A DNA stretch of 64,000 nt from Linnemannia hyalina (GCA_019671135.1 JAHRHY010000009.1:868001-932000); one strand, 5' to 3'; positions 31,925-45,300 are shown, counted from the stretch's first letter. Notes: a model not told the origin generated them from the sequence alone. A program made the numbers and translations.

Positions 31925-34399
31925 ATGTCTGCCCCAGCTGCTCGCAGGACCGGAAAGGTCAAGTTCTTCAACAGCCAGAAGGGATTCGGCTTTATCATTC
32001 CCTCAGAGAGCTCTGAGGCTGCCCCAGTGGACGAGAGTAAGTTGCAATGCCCATAACCCCCCCCCCCCCCCCCCCCCCTCCCTTTTCTTTGATTCTCTCC
32101 TCCACAACTCCGTTCTTCATTTCGTGTCAATCGGCCGTCATTATCGAACTCTTTTGTGGGCCCGTGGAGAACAGATCCGATTTACGTAAAAGGGAGAGAC
32201 AATAGGGAAAAGGAGAAGATATAAAATAAGAGTTGGGCGTTTGGGGACTAGGTTGGGTGGAGGAGCCAGGTAGGAAGCATGCGATATGCGATGTGATGCG
32301 ATGTGCTGAATGGAGAGAAAAGAGTGGGAGGAAATGAAGAAGTACGACCAAAACAAGGAATTTTTTAAAAAAAAAAGGGCTTTGAGCTCTGCGGTTTGTT
32401 TTACCCGCCTCCACACGATTGCATATCTGGGTTTGGCCTGGAGTGAACAAGAACAGCATGGTATCCACATCCTTTTTTTCTTTGTCCCCTTTCTCTTGAT
32501 GTTGTCCCTTTGCCCTGTCTTTTTTCAAAGCACACAGAGGCGAGGAAAAATGAAGCAGGGGCTCGTAAAGTACCCCATCCCTTTGTTTTCTCTCTTTTCT
32601 CTCTTTTCTCTTTCTCCAATTTCGTTAGTTCCTTGTTGGATTTTCTTTTTCTCCCCCCTCTTTTTGCAAGTCTCGTTTTGATGTTGAGTCCTCCCCTATT
32701 TTTTTTTTGTATTCCAGTCGATCTTTAACGCTTTGCACCTTTTCTTTGGTTCAATTACGGCCGCGAGAGTATGTGCGTGCCCAAGAGTGCTTGTACGCAA
32801 GGATAGTCTGAGTGAGCGTTGTGCCATTCGCCAGATTGATAAATGATGCTTGGGCGGCAATCTGATGATCGTGCATCACACTTCACAAATCACTTTAACA
32901 AATCACTCTTCCATCATCATATCTCGTCGAAGGAAAGGGAGGGAAAAGGAAGGGCAGTGGAAGGAAGGAGGGAAAGGACAGCACAACAAAACTGTTTCAT
33001 TCACTGCAGGAAGAGAGAATTGAGGGGGGAGAGATGAGAATGGAGGAAAAGCAAAGAGGAGACGCGGGCTCTGTGCGCAATTACCACTGTTGGCTCGATC
33101 ATCATCGCCTCTCTCTTTCACAGACATTTTCAACAGCTGCTCTTTTCACACACATTGATCACGTACATGAAATAACCTTGTCGTGCGTGTCGTGCCACAA
33201 TCTTTGTGCTTATTCAAACAAAACCTGCGCCCGGTTATTGCGAACTGCGAATGGCTGCAGGCTGACCTGTCGTTGGTATCGGCGACTTTTTTTTTATAAT
33301 ATTCTCTTGCCTGAGGTCATAAGAGAACGGCTTACGTTGCAAGTAGGGTGTTCGGCACCTTAGGGGATCGTTATCCGTTTGTCTGTCTGCTCAAATCAAT
33401 TCCATACTAGGATAGATTAAAAAAAGGAAAAGAAAGAAAGAAAGAACCCCATCTGTACTTCGTGTTAATGAATCTTTACTCTCAATCATTCTTTTTTTTT
33501 ATTAGTCTTTGTCCACCACACCGCCATCCACAACGATGGGGGTTTTAAGAGTCTTGCCGAGGTACATTCAAGGCGAACGCCCACTTGCGTTATATCGATC
33601 CACAGACAACAGCAATAGATCTAACCACCATCTTTATTTTCTTGTTCGATTAGGGTGAGGATGTCGAGTACGACATTGTCCCTGGACCCAAGGGCATGCA
33701 GGCTGCCAACGTGACAGGCCCCGGCGGAGTGTCTGTTCGTGGTGACCCCAACGTCGGCGGAGGTGGTTTCCGGTGAGTCTCATCGCTTTGTGACAGATCG
33801 CATGGTGGAATCACGATCAGGATTATAAATCATCATTTGCTAACTGTCAACATCTCATCCTCTAGTAATAACGGTGGTCGCTTTGGAGGCGGTGGATACG
33901 GAGGCGGATATGGAGGCTTCGGTGGACCCAACGGTAAGGCGCGATTGCAACATATATGTTTGCCAAGAACTATTCATGGGTGGCCAGTTTGGATATTTGG
34001 TTACAATACAGATCTCATCTCTGACTGACGTGCTGAACTGATGTTTCTTTGCCTATATTAGCTTATGGCGGTGGATATGGTGGTATGGGCAATGCTCCTC
34101 TTGGTGCATATGGACCCGGCCACGGCCAGCAGGGTTACGCCCAAGGAGGTTACAACCAGCAGCCAGGTTTCGCTGCCGGAGCTGGATTCCAGCAGGGCAG
34201 CAACCAGTTCCAGTATGGCGGTTACCCTCAAGGGGGTTACGGCGGCGGAGCCAATGCAGGAATCCAGGGACAGGGCCAACAGCAGAACACCCCATCGTCA
34301 TTCGGTCAACAGAACACTCAGCAGGGCTATGGCCATGCTGCCGGCGGCCAAGGTGGCTGGAACGCCGCTGCCCCTGGTGGCGCCGCCCAGCAGCACTAA
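31925..34399 (+). CDS. Cold-shock-domain protein with Gly/Gln-rich tail
   Basis: Five exons, 31925-32036, 33506-33561, 33654-33772, 33866-33933 and 34062-34399, give 230 aa. Residues about 9-80 are a cold-shock domain: [18 protein letters not shown] carries RNP1-like [25 protein letters not shown] is encoded across intron 1 and carries RNP2-like VFVH, and [19 protein letters not shown] follows. The rest is rich in Gly, Tyr, Gln and Asn ([25 protein letters not shown]), a prion-like tail typical of RNA chaperones that enter condensates. It should bind single-stranded nucleic acid, affecting mRNA translation or stability. Intron 1 is 1469 bp, far longer than the others in this gene (92-128 bp), and begins with a 22 nt C run. 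Confidence 0.9.
32057..32078 (+). repeat. C22 homopolymer in intron
   Basis: An uninterrupted run of 22 C, starting 20 nt inside intron 1 of the cold-shock-domain gene. The other strand is G22. The length could vary between individuals or be affected by sequencing. Confidence 0.9.
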
Positions 34400-34739
34400 G
34401 CGCTATGATCTCTTAGATCTACTGTTTTGTCCCTTGTTCGCTCTTTTTTGTGGACAAGGTAGAGTGGTGCTGTCTCCTCATACGGTCTCTCCTCTTTTGC
34501 GAAACCATTGACCCCACCCATGCACCCTTCCCATGTACCCTCTTTTTGCCATTCAATCTCGTTCGTTCGCTTGTACGATCGATCGTTTTCGTTTTGATAC
34601 TCATTTGAAAAATAAAAAAAATGATGATATCACCATTTTCCCGCTCTGTCTTGCTTGCGCTGGTCTTCCTAGCATTGGCATCGAGGTGTTACAGAGCTGT
34701 CAACATGTATCATTTCTTGTCTGGTTTATTTCGAACCAG
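34400..34739. other. Convergent 3' intergenic region
   Basis: 340 bp between the ends of the cold-shock-domain gene and CMC4. It contains AATAAA-like sequence near 34611. No gene is seen. Confidence 0.5.
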
Positions 34740-34955
34740 CTATTGCTTGCGCTTATACTTCTTGGTGGGACAGGAAGGAGAGGAACCCCCAGCGTCGATG
34801 AGTTGTTGACAGCACTGTTGAAGTTGCTCGATGACGTGTTGGCAGCGTGATTCCTGGTAGTTGTTTTTTGTGAGGCAGGATTGGATTGCGCATGCCTGTT
34901 TGTGACATGGCTGTGATCCGGAGTTGGAGTTGTTTTGGGTGTCTGGTGATGGCAT
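34740..34955 (-). CDS. CMC4: Cmc4-type twin CX9C mitochondrial protein
   Basis: A single exon of 71 aa from the ATG at 34955 (MPSPDTQNN). The core PCHKQACAIQSCL holds the first CX9C (C-HKQACAIQS-C) and SRCQHVIEQLQQCC the second (C-QHVIEQLQQ-C). The CxKxACAIQxC and Gln-Leu-x-x-CC features match Cmc4 (p8/MTCP1NB in animals), a small intermembrane-space protein imported by Mia40 and linked to respiratory-chain function. A Lys-rich end follows (PTKKYKRKQ). The open frame continues upstream to 35180, but that part looks like leader, since the family starts close to the first Cys. Confidence 0.9.
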   Translation of the reverse strand: MPSPDTQNNSNSGSQPCHKQACAIQSCLTKNNYQESRCQHVIEQLQQCCQQLIDAGGSSPSCPTKKYKRKQ

Positions 34956-36504
34956 TGTTGTGATGTTGGTTGGATGTGATGTTCTAGGGTGGGTAAGTAG
35001 CAGATCGGACAGTTGGATGCAAGGTGAATGCAGAGAGGCGAAGGATGTGAAGTTGGTAGGAGGAAGAAGGAGAGAGGTCAAGCAGGTATCCTGTCTGAGA
35101 CGAAGAGAGTGTGCAGTCACGGTGATGTGTGGTGATTGATGGGTTGATATGATACTGAGTGTATGAGTGTATGGTGCCAACTGTAGGTGAATTGTATATC
35201 CCTTTGCTGCATGCAGCAGCAGAAGCTATTTCCGCAGAGTGTTTGTTGTGAATGTTGTTTGTCGTCTGTTGTCTTGGCCAAGTCTGTTGTATGTGGTGAT
35301 TTGATGCGGTGTACCCGAGTGCGGTGCGGCTGTTGACGATCTCCTCGTTGTTTGTCTCGGTTTCCTTTCGCCGCCTTTTATCCCTTGACATCGACGACAG
35401 ACTGCTCCGCTCGACCTGGCATCTTACTCGTCTCTTGTAGCTCTTGGGTGTCGTCCACCCATTTTGTAATTTGTCACCCTCAACTACTGCTACTTCTTCT
35501 CTGTCTCTACTACCCCTACTCCCGCGCCGCTTCGCTCTTTCTATTCTGCTTCGCTCTTTTTCTTCTTGGTCAATTTTAAGTGTTCAACAGCACGACCCCA
35601 CTCGCTGTTATTTTTTCCCTCCCTTTTTTAGTCTCTCTCTCTTTCTCTCTCTTATTCTCTCTCTCTCCCTGCTGTTCTTCCTCTCTCCCTTTCCACTCAC
35701 TCTCCCCTCTCTGTCCCCCTCCCTCCCTCTCATTCTGCGTCTCCCCTTCTTTCTTTTTCTTTTCCATTGTCGCTCACTTCCCTTCTTCTCTCTTTCCTTT
35801 TTTGCCCCCACCCCCTCTCCTCCTTCAGCTTTCTTCCGACCCGTAACGAATCCACCCCCCCCTCCTCACTCTTACACTCTCACTCACACTTGCACAACAC
35901 TGTAACGACCATCGCATTTGCTCCGTTATTACACTTTGCCACGAGGTAAAAATACCATCTCCCCTTCCTCCTCAACACATTCAACAAAACACACAATCGC
36001 ACCTTTGTTATTTTGTACTTGTTCACCACGCTCCCTTCATCGCCTTTTGTCTGTCTGTCTGCCTGTCTGTCGGTCTGTCTGCCTTTTTGGTCTGCTACCC
36101 AGACACCACCAAACGACTGGGCCCACTGGACCCTGTGTCTCATAAATTGCATTCTCTCGCTTTTTATATCCCTTGCTGCTGTTCTCCTTTTCTTCTTCCT
36201 TTTCCTTCTCTTTCTTTTCTTTTCCTTCTTCCTTTCTTTCCTTCAACCCAGCCAAGTGGGCTGCGTGTGTTCATTTGTCCGGAACCAATACAGCGCCGTT
36301 AACACACTAAAATACTCATCCTCGTCCTTCGATAGGTCTCTCTTGCTCGCTTCTCGCTCACTCGCCTCACCTGAACCTCCGAAAACAACAAGCGAAAACA
36401 GAACGGCCGCAACACACTCTAGCAGGAGATATCTCAAATATCTGAATAACTGGGACCCGACCGACGACGACACCTCTATTCTCTGTTCAGTTGGCTGGCT
36501 TCCA
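34956..36504. other. Divergent region with long pyrimidine-rich SET2 leader
   Basis: 1.55 kb between CMC4 (leftward) and SET2 (rightward). From about 35440 to 36250 the plus strand is dominated by C and T (CTCTCT, CCCTCC, TTCTTT), typical of promoters and leaders in this window. The frame of SET2 exon 1 stays open upstream of the chosen ATG, so a longer N-terminus is possible. Confidence 0.5.
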
Positions 36505-39500
36505 ATGTTGCCTCGCCTTCACATGGATGATACGATCATAGAAAGCGGACGAGTCATCTCGAGAGAGACAACTATTATCTTGACAGGAACTACAACAACC
36601 ACAAAAACGAATGGTCTCTCAGCAGGAGGACGAGAATCCCTTACGCTCTCCTCATTCACCTCTACTACTGCTGTTTGCGCAGGAACTGGAACAGGATCAG
36701 GTGCTGCACGATCAGGCGGTCCCTTGCCGTCGACTCCGCGGCGGACTGAATTGGCGGCTGCGGCTGGTTCTGGATTGGACTCTGCTGAACGATATGCCAA
36801 TATGGATTCTGCAGCCAACATGACCCCTGAGCTCGTTGATGGTCACCAGGAAGAGCACAGTAAGGAACTACGCCTGTAGTCGCCGTTTTGTTTGGTTTAT
36901 CGGGGCATGTCTTGTTGTTATTGTGATAGAGGGATCGAGTCGAACAAAGATCGGGACAAGAGCTGTTATTATAGCATGGTCAATCGAGCAACAATCAGGA
37001 CATGCCCTATTGATGTAGGATGGACAAGAGGACAAAGTCAGCAGTGACTAACTTGTCGTTATGACTCTCTATCTCCCAACTCTTACTTTAGACGACCATC
37101 ACCATTACCATGAACAGGACCAAACACCATTTGAGCCATTGGTCGACATCGAAGGCAGCCCAGATCCAGAGCCAGTACAGCATCGGACGTCATGGCGGAT
37201 CCGCACTCCAGATATACCTCCCCCTCCTCCCCCACGCAAGTCGTCATCGTCCTCGGAACCCTCATCACAGAATGGACGGCTCTCACCCCTCTCAAGGCTC
37301 TTTGATATGGACGAAGGCGCAGATGGACCAGATCGACTTTTGCAGAACAATACAGAGAGCCGACCACGAGTAGTATCTCGAGATAGCCGGAAAGTCGATT
37401 CGAGAGGGAAATCATCGTCCCCTTGGCGATCGAACGGGAAGGCGTCGGGTTACAACCAAAACAACAACGACGACGACGATGAAGAGATTCATATTGATGA
37501 TGATGACGAGGAACAAGACTTTTATAGGAGGTCAAGATCAAGGCGGAATATCAGAGTCTCGTCGTCCCGCTCGCGCTCACGCTCACGCTCACGTTCACGC
37601 TCATTCTCACGTTCACGATCAACTTCATCCCCACCTCCACCACCGCCTCCTCCAGCACCGGTTGGTCCACCGTCAATCAAAAACCTACCCTCGGTTGTGG
37701 AAGAGGCCACCAGGGGCTACCAGACCATCCAGGATAACATCTACAAGGGCGCTAATACCGGAAACTCTCCTGTGGACGACTGCTTGCCCTGTCAGTGCAA
37801 GTTCAACCCACGTAAGCCTCTGGGCGTGATTTACTGGCGCTGTGATTTGTTATAGTCGAACAGGAAAAAAGAGATGATTTGGAGTAACTCATCACAACGT
37901 GCCTTTTTGATTTTGCATTCTTGTTATTAGATGTTGACCCACGGTGGAAGGCGTGCGGCCCCGACTGCATCAACAGGAATCTGCTTGTTGAGTGTATCGA
38001 GGACGATTGTCCATGCGGATCGTACTGTCTCAACAGAAGGTATGGTCATAGTCACTACAGCATCCACATCGTCCTCGATCGATAGTGGAAATTGTTCGAT
38101 AATGCAAAAACAGACCTAACCACATATTTTTATTTTTACATCTCTTAGATTCCAGATGAGGCAAAATGCACGGGTCGATGTTGTTAAGACGGAAAAGAAG
38201 GGGTTCGGACTTCGGGCCAGGGAGGATCTCCCGACGTAAATCGTGTTGCGTAACTTTGCGTAATGTTGATTTGTTTTCGCTAATGGTCGTCCGCTCTTGA
38301 CTGACCCCTCTTATCTCCTCTACTATGTTTTTCTCATTTTAGTGGGTCATTTGTGATGGAGTACATTGGAGAAGTACTTCCATACGCAAACTTCGTTAAG
38401 CGCACGCGGGAGTATTCGAATGCTGGAGTCGAGCACTTTTACTTTATGTCTCTGCAGTCTGACGAGGTCATTGACGCCACCAAGAAGGGATGTCTTGCCC
38501 GATTCATCAACCACTCTTGCAACCCCAACTGTCATCTGGAAAAGTGGGTAGTAGGATCCAAACTAAGGATCGGTATCTTCACCATTAAGCCAGTCCGAAA
38601 TGGCGAGGAGCTCACCTTTGACTACCAGTTCGAGCGATATGGGTAAGCTATTAAGAAATTTAGCTTTTCTGATTATGCTTTTTTTTTTTTTTTTCTTTTT
38701 CTAGTGGCGTACACGGTTGCAATACTAACTGATGATATGGACTCTTCTTATTTTTTCCTGCCCATGTGTAGTGTTGAGGCCCAAAAGTGCTACTGTGGCT
38801 GGCCCAACTGTAATGGATACATCGGAGGCAACAAGAGAACGTCAGCCATGCGGATGAACAGCTTCAACGATCTGGTGGAAGACGAAGATGCTGACGAGAT
38901 CGAACTCGACGATGAGATCGTGCTGACTATACCAAAGAAGAACAAGGTTCGGGATGGAGACTATGAGGATTCATACGAGCCTAGGCGGACACAAGGTATC
39001 GAGGACCCAGCACTAATGGAGCGGCTGGCCAGAGTCATGTTTATGAAGCCCAAGGTCCAAAAAAGCAAGCGTCTCCTCGCCAAACTGATGGCAACCACAG
39101 AACGTGCGTGTTTGCGCCGGTTCCTAGTGCTGCATGGGCTGGTCATCTTGAAGTCCTGGCTCAGACATTTCAAGGACGAGGAGGACATTGTGATGGGAAT
39201 CATGTTTGTGTTGCCCAGGATCCCCTTGCTCTCCAGAAACTCCATCGAGGATTCTCAGATCGAGGAAGCTGTCCAGGAAGTTGCCGAAGGTCCCGAGTCT
39301 CCGTCCAAGGGCATGGCACAAGCTGTCCTTGCAGAATGGAAGGAGCTCAAGTCCACCTACCGTATCCCCAAAGCCAAGAAAACGGTTAGTTACTAGTCTC
39401 TTTGTTTCCATTGTGGCTATCGGGTTAACGTCCTCTATTTCTGACACTATCTACCTGCTGTTCTGATGTTCTTCCATAGCCCGTGGCTACACCTACTGAG

Positions 39501-41927
39501 GCTGTCAGCACACCTAATTCTGATTCTATTGGAATCTTTTCGCCCACAGAGAGGGACATTGGCACCAACTCACCAGTGGATGTGGCTTCGAACTTGGGGA
39601 AGCGACTGTCTCGCTTTGATGAATCCGACGCGGTCTTTGGCGGTGCAGGTGCAGAGAAGAGGAGTCGGTTCGATGAGCATCCAAATCAAACAACAGTGCC
39701 GACCTATGACGCAGGATCGACACCGACACAGTACATGACGGACTTCAACCAACAACCACAGGAGCATGAGCAGGCCTCCAACCCGGTTGCCCTTGGGCCT
39801 AACGACACCTTTGCTAGTGCAGAGACATACGGAGGAGATCACCATGATCTGGAGTATGAACGACGAGAGTACTACCGGCAGGCAGAGTACAGGAAGGAGG
39901 GGTACTATGATCGGCCACACGGCCCAAGCTACCCTCGCTCAGAGTCGTATGGCAGCTCAGGAAACTACGAGCCGACTCAAGGACGAGCCCAGGAAAGCGA
40001 GCGTTACGAACCCTACCGAGTTGATCGGGATCGCGACCGTGACCGTGAACGTGACCGAGAGCGCGAGCGCGAGCGTGAGAGATACCGAGACTATTACTAT
40101 GAGGACTATGAGCGTGATCGCGAGCGCGAAGGCAGAGGTCTCCCACGTCGGGACCGACGGGACAAAGCACCAAGACAGCCCATTGCGTTTGACTTACGAG
40201 GACGTGAGCCAAGGCAGCGTTCTCCTCCAGCTGCAACTGTCACTGATGGCAGCGCTGCGCAGCCGGTCGCACAACCAGTCGTAGAGGCCGATTCCGTCCC
40301 TGCTGCTCAACTGGATCTGAATGAGGTAACCACACCAGAGCCAGCCGTGACCGCAATAGCCGCGCCATCTGACGAGCCTCTTCAGAGAACTACAGAGGCA
40401 ACCGTCGAAACGGCAGCACAACCAAACCAGGCGGTCTCTGTTGCGGAAGATGTTGCCCAGTCTACGACCAAGGATTCGGAACCACAAATTTCAGGACCAA
40501 ACGACTATGATCGGCCTATCCGTGCGCGCGATTACGACGATGATGAGGACCGTTACTCGCGCCGTCATTCCTCAAGCAGCCACCATTACCCACCCTCCCG
40601 TCGGTACTCCCCTTCCCAGTTCCCTCATCCCCGCTACTTTGCCAGACACCCGCCATCATACAGGAGTTCGAACAGACATTCTGGACCTTCTGCAAGTGCA
40701 CTACCTGGTTTGCCTCCTCACTGGCGGAAGGCATCGGATACTGAGGGTCGGATCTATTACTACAACGAGATCAGCCGGGAGACTCAATGGGATGCACCAA
40801 AAATGGAACCTGTTGAGACACCGCCTCCTCCACCACCACCTGCCCCGCCTGTCCACCCGTATTATCAGGAGGCTGGACCTATCCCTCCTACGCAGCCAAT
40901 GTCGATGCCAATGTACTCGACAGCTGGACCCTCAAGCGCCAGGACTCCCGTGGAGCAGACCCCATTCGCCTTCACCTCTCCTATCCCACAACCTTCAACC
41001 AGCAGGAGCGCCTCCAAGAAGGGCATGTCAGAGAAGGACCTCAAGGCTGCTGTAAGTGTTAATGGCAATCTAAGGGACACTCATGTCAGGGATTTCTTTC
41101 TTTTCAATCCACAAACTAATGAAGCCTGTCTTGTTCATGTGAATTAGATCTCTGCTACCGTTGTCAAGAATCTGGCAAAGTACAAAATCAAGTTGGGATC
41201 GACTGAGGCTTTCAAAAAGCATGCACGAAGGGTAAGGCTTGGTCTGAGCGATCTTTTTCAGACTTTTCGGCATACATGTTGATACGATTTGGCGTTACTG
41301 CTTGTCCATGTTTGAACTCCAACTAATGATTATTTGTTCGACTTGTTGTAATAGATGACCCACTTGATTGCGGACAAGGAGATGAGGTACAAGGCGTTCC
41401 GGTCGGGCCAGTTGAGCGAGATCAGCACATCGATGAAGACCAAGATCCACAAGTTTGTCAAAGACTACATGGCAAAGTTGTTCAAGAAGCAGCCGCTGGA
41501 GGATCAACGATCTCGGTCGTCGATTGTGGAGCTGGTCTATGGCAAGAAATCGGCGGACCCTCATACGATTTTCCATGGAACCGATACAACGGTGATCCCA
41601 CCTGTAGTCGCTGCGGCGATTGGGCTGCAACTTGGAGGGACCGGTAGGTCCTCTATGGCGACTGCCAGCAGTACTGTTTCTGGATCGTCGTCTTCATTTT
41701 CGCTAGCAACAACAACAACGGCGGCAGGCAAGGCTGCGGGATCGGGACAACCAGGTGGTTTGAACTATGGAAATGTGGATGTGGACGATGAGGAGGATGT
41801 CAAGTATGGCGACGATGATGAAGACGACGATGTGGATGATGATGATGTGGTAGGTCTTGGAAGAGATAGAGATGAGGATGACGACGACGAAGGTGGCATT
41901 GCCGCCGTGCCCTCTGTATCTGTTTAA
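36505..41927 (+). CDS. SET2: Set2 histone H3-K36 methyltransferase
   Basis: Nine exons (36505-36859, 37092-37811, 37931-38039, 38149-38235, 38343-38642, 38772-39384, 39480-41051, 41148-41231, 41355-41927) give about 1470 aa. The first ATG after the CT-rich leader was chosen. An AWS domain covers about residues 347-396 (CLPCQCKF, CGPDCINRNLLVEC, CPCGSYCLNRRF). The SET domain follows, about 398-522 (KKGFGLRA, FVMEYIGEV, FINHSCNPNC, GEELTFDYQFERYG), then post-SET (CYCGWPNCNGYIGG). A WW domain lies near 1137-1170 (PPHWRKASDTEGRIYYYNE) and an SRI domain near 1244-1326. This order is that of Set2, which methylates H3K36 while bound to elongating RNA polymerase II. Unusual parts are an Arg-Ser run near 262-300, an Arg-Asp/Glu run near 909-950 and a very acidic tail after SRI. 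Confidence 0.95.
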
Positions 41928-42352
41928 GACTTATTTTCTTTTTTTTTGTATTACTACTTTTTTCTTTTCTGTATATCACCTTTATGAACCCTATCCTTTG
42001 GGGAAATCACGTCTTCTTCTCCTATTTTGAATACACTACACTCGACAGCAATGTTATCCTCCCTTCCCTTCCCTTCTTTTCTTCTTTCCTTCCTACCTCG
42101 GACTTCACTCCACTATCATATTTTTGTCGTAGACTCATAGCATCGACACCAAAAGGTCAAGGGAGCAAGAGATAAAAAAAACCCCCCCAACAGGCATCTT
42201 TCTGTCAATCACTTCTTTACATCAATGAGGAATGTGTTTATTGGAAATTATGTATGTACAAAAAAAAAAAAACAACGAGGATGCATAAATAATGATTGCT
42301 GTGTATTGCATTGCGGTACCAAAGAAACAAAGAAACAAAAAAAAAGATGCAT
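41928..42352. other. Convergent 3' intergenic region
   Basis: 425 bp between the ends of SET2 and the MFS transporter gene, with T-rich and A-rich stretches suited to polyadenylation from both sides. No gene is seen. Confidence 0.55.
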
Positions 42353-45300
42353 CTAAGTGGCAGCCCTGCCTTTGGTTTCGATGGGCAGGAAGCACATGCA
42401 GACGGCCGAGACAAAGAACATGATCGAGGCTGTGTACAGTGGGAAATAGGTGTTGACGGACAACATTGCTCCTACAATCAATGGCGTTATGATTCCGGCT
42501 CTATTGTTTAGACAATAATAAGGAATGATGTTGTGCATTAGGGCTAGATAATCCAATGAGGACAACAGAGAGAGAGAAGTTTCAACAACGCGTGACCGCG
42601 CAAATAACAGAAAACAGACTTACAGACGAGACATGGCGGCGGCGACACCGCAGGCAGTGCCACGGATATCAGAGGGAAAGACTTCGGGCGTGTATGAGTA
42701 GAGAACAGCATAGTTAAGGGTTGCAAGGAGACTCAGGATCGCCGAAAAGATGGTCATGGCCGCACGACTCGAGAGGACTGCAAACAAGATGGTTGCCAAA
42801 GCTGTTCCAAATGTCGATACTGCCATTGTGTACCTCCTCCCCAACCTTCCCTCCACCATAACCGTCGCGAGCTATTATCCGACGCGAAAAATAGTAAAAA
42901 AAAGTGAATGAGTATATGGATCCACGGAAAAAAATATAGTACCATCGTTCACCAAAAAGCTTTTAGCACAAAAAAGTAGTTACCATAGAGCCAGGAACAC
43001 CAGCGGCGGCATAGATCAAGATATCCATATACACCAACTGCAGCGGCTGGTGGCCGCCTTGGCCATGCTCTTGCAAGAACTTGGGATAAAAGACATTGAA
43101 CGCGGTGTAGGCAAAGGCGACCAGCGCCCAGATGATCCAGATCAGGATCGTACTCAACCGAAACTCGGGAACAAACAGGGGCTCCAGTCGTTCCAATGCC
43201 TTCTCAATCTTGTGCTTCCACCGCCGGCTGTATCTCTGGAACGTGATCCATGTCTTGCTATGGTGGTCGCCGCCGCTCCCATTGCCGACGCCACCTGGAG
43301 GACGATGGTGCTGGATCCCGGATCCCCCATTTCCGCTCTGTCTTCGGATTCGTCCATGACTGTTCGATTCTGTCCTCCTTCTCCCACTGCTAATGTTCCT
43401 TGAGTTCTCAATATCGCTCATATCAGCTTCAGAGGCCTCTGATGCAGAAGACTCGTCTGAGGAAGAAGCATCACCAGCATTCACGGGACGGTTGAACCGT
43501 AGTGTCAGCGTCTCAATGTTCTCGTCAAATGCCTCCGACTGTGTCTCCTTATGGTTGATCTTGTATATCCTGCACAGAACCACCGCTGCTTCTTGGTGTC
43601 GATTTTGGTTCAACAGATACTTGGGCGATTCCTCTAGTCTAAACAGTATCACCCTTCCCACCACCATCGACAGCGTCTATGTGAATAGAATAGGTCAGGA
43701 AAGAAGGCGAGTCGGTTAGAACACGACCCGTTTGTGTTGTTGGATCCAACCAAACTACACATTAAGCCAAGATGAAAAAGAAAAGAAACTTACGAGGCCG
43801 CCCATGGCGAGCAACATATACCGCCATCCTTTGCCCTGACATCCTCCCTCGACAGGAGTCTCACAGCTGTAACGAGGTAACAAGAAGTACCCCAGAATCG
43901 AAGTCGCCACCGCACCGAACGAGAAGAATATCGACAGAAACGTCAGCAAGTACTGGTTCTTCTTTGGCGTAAACTCCAAAAATAGCGCCCCTATTTAAAA
44001 TATAAAATAAAAGGATTTAGCGATTGAGTGCGTTTTTGAGACCGAGTAAAGGACAAAGGGATTAAAGAAAACGCGGCAAGGGTCGGATATGATCCGGGTA
44101 CTTTACCATCTACCTATTGTATCGAGAGAACCACAAAGTCAGAAACGAGGGAAACGAAAAGCGTTTTTGGGTCAATTTGTGTGGTAACTGTTAACTTCAA
44201 TTTTTTGCTCCCTTGATCTGTTAGTGTTGGACACCTTACCGGCATATTTCCGCCAACCTTTGCGCGAACAAAGATTCAGTAAAGAGAGAGAGCGCGTTAG
44301 TTAACTATTCTTCACACTGATCAAACATAACACTTGAAAACTTCAGCGGTAAAAGCCCCGATCCTCCCTGCTGCTCCTCTTGCTCGTCATTCGTCCTGCA
44401 TCCAGAAAAAAGGCAAAAGATGCACATACCCCAAAACCGAGGCCGAGGATCAATAGACAAAGAAGCCAATAGCTGTTTGCGAAACTGGAACCAATCCCAA
44501 AGACAGTAGTGACAATCAGCGTGAAGTTGAAGGCCTGCTTCCGTCCGTAGACATCCGAGAGAGTGCCCCAGAACATGGCTCCAAACATCATCCCGACAAA
44601 CATCGAGCTCGACAATATCCCGATATACTGGTCCCTGATCTCAAATTGTGCTGTTGTTGTTTAGTATAGCAGGTCAAAAGGGGTGGAACAATAAGGGTTG
44701 AGAAAGATGAATGTGTTACTTTTTGCATAGAGTGAGAATAAACGATGACCGTTTTTTAATTTACCTTGCACACGGGGTAGAATCAACGCGATGCACTGGG
44801 ATGTGGCAACAAGTCGAGATCAGAATGGGAGAGTAACAGTCAATACTACGTCCAAGGAACATCCTCATTGAAAACACCCATCGCGTTTGCAGTGCTTCTC
44901 GTTCAATTGTACCTGTAACCACATCTATAATGAGTAGGACACATGAAGCAAGAATCATTGTCAGTCGCTTGTTCAAATAGTATCCTGGATCCTGGGGTAG
45001 TGCGGACACTAAAATAAACGACTAGATCGACTTGAACATTTGTGACAACAAGGAAACACACTGGGAACACGAGGAAGAGGGTCTACTTACATTATCAGCA
45101 AACCAGCCTAGTCCACATAGCACCTATCCTCACAGAGGAAAGAAAAAGAAGAGGATATGTCAATGGAAACTTGGTGATACCGAAACCACAAGGTACATAC
45201 AGCCCTCGAGGCAGCGCCCAAAGACACCCCGACCCTTTTCTTTTTGTTGCGTATGGTGCGATATGTTTCCATCAACCCATCCTGCAATTGCTTTCAGTTG

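Noticed and set aside
38704..38771. Alternative acceptor (TTTTTCTAG) just before 38704 in SET2
   Set aside because: Its use would insert extra residues between the SET and post-SET parts. The acceptor at 38771 restores the conserved ERYG to CYCGW spacing.
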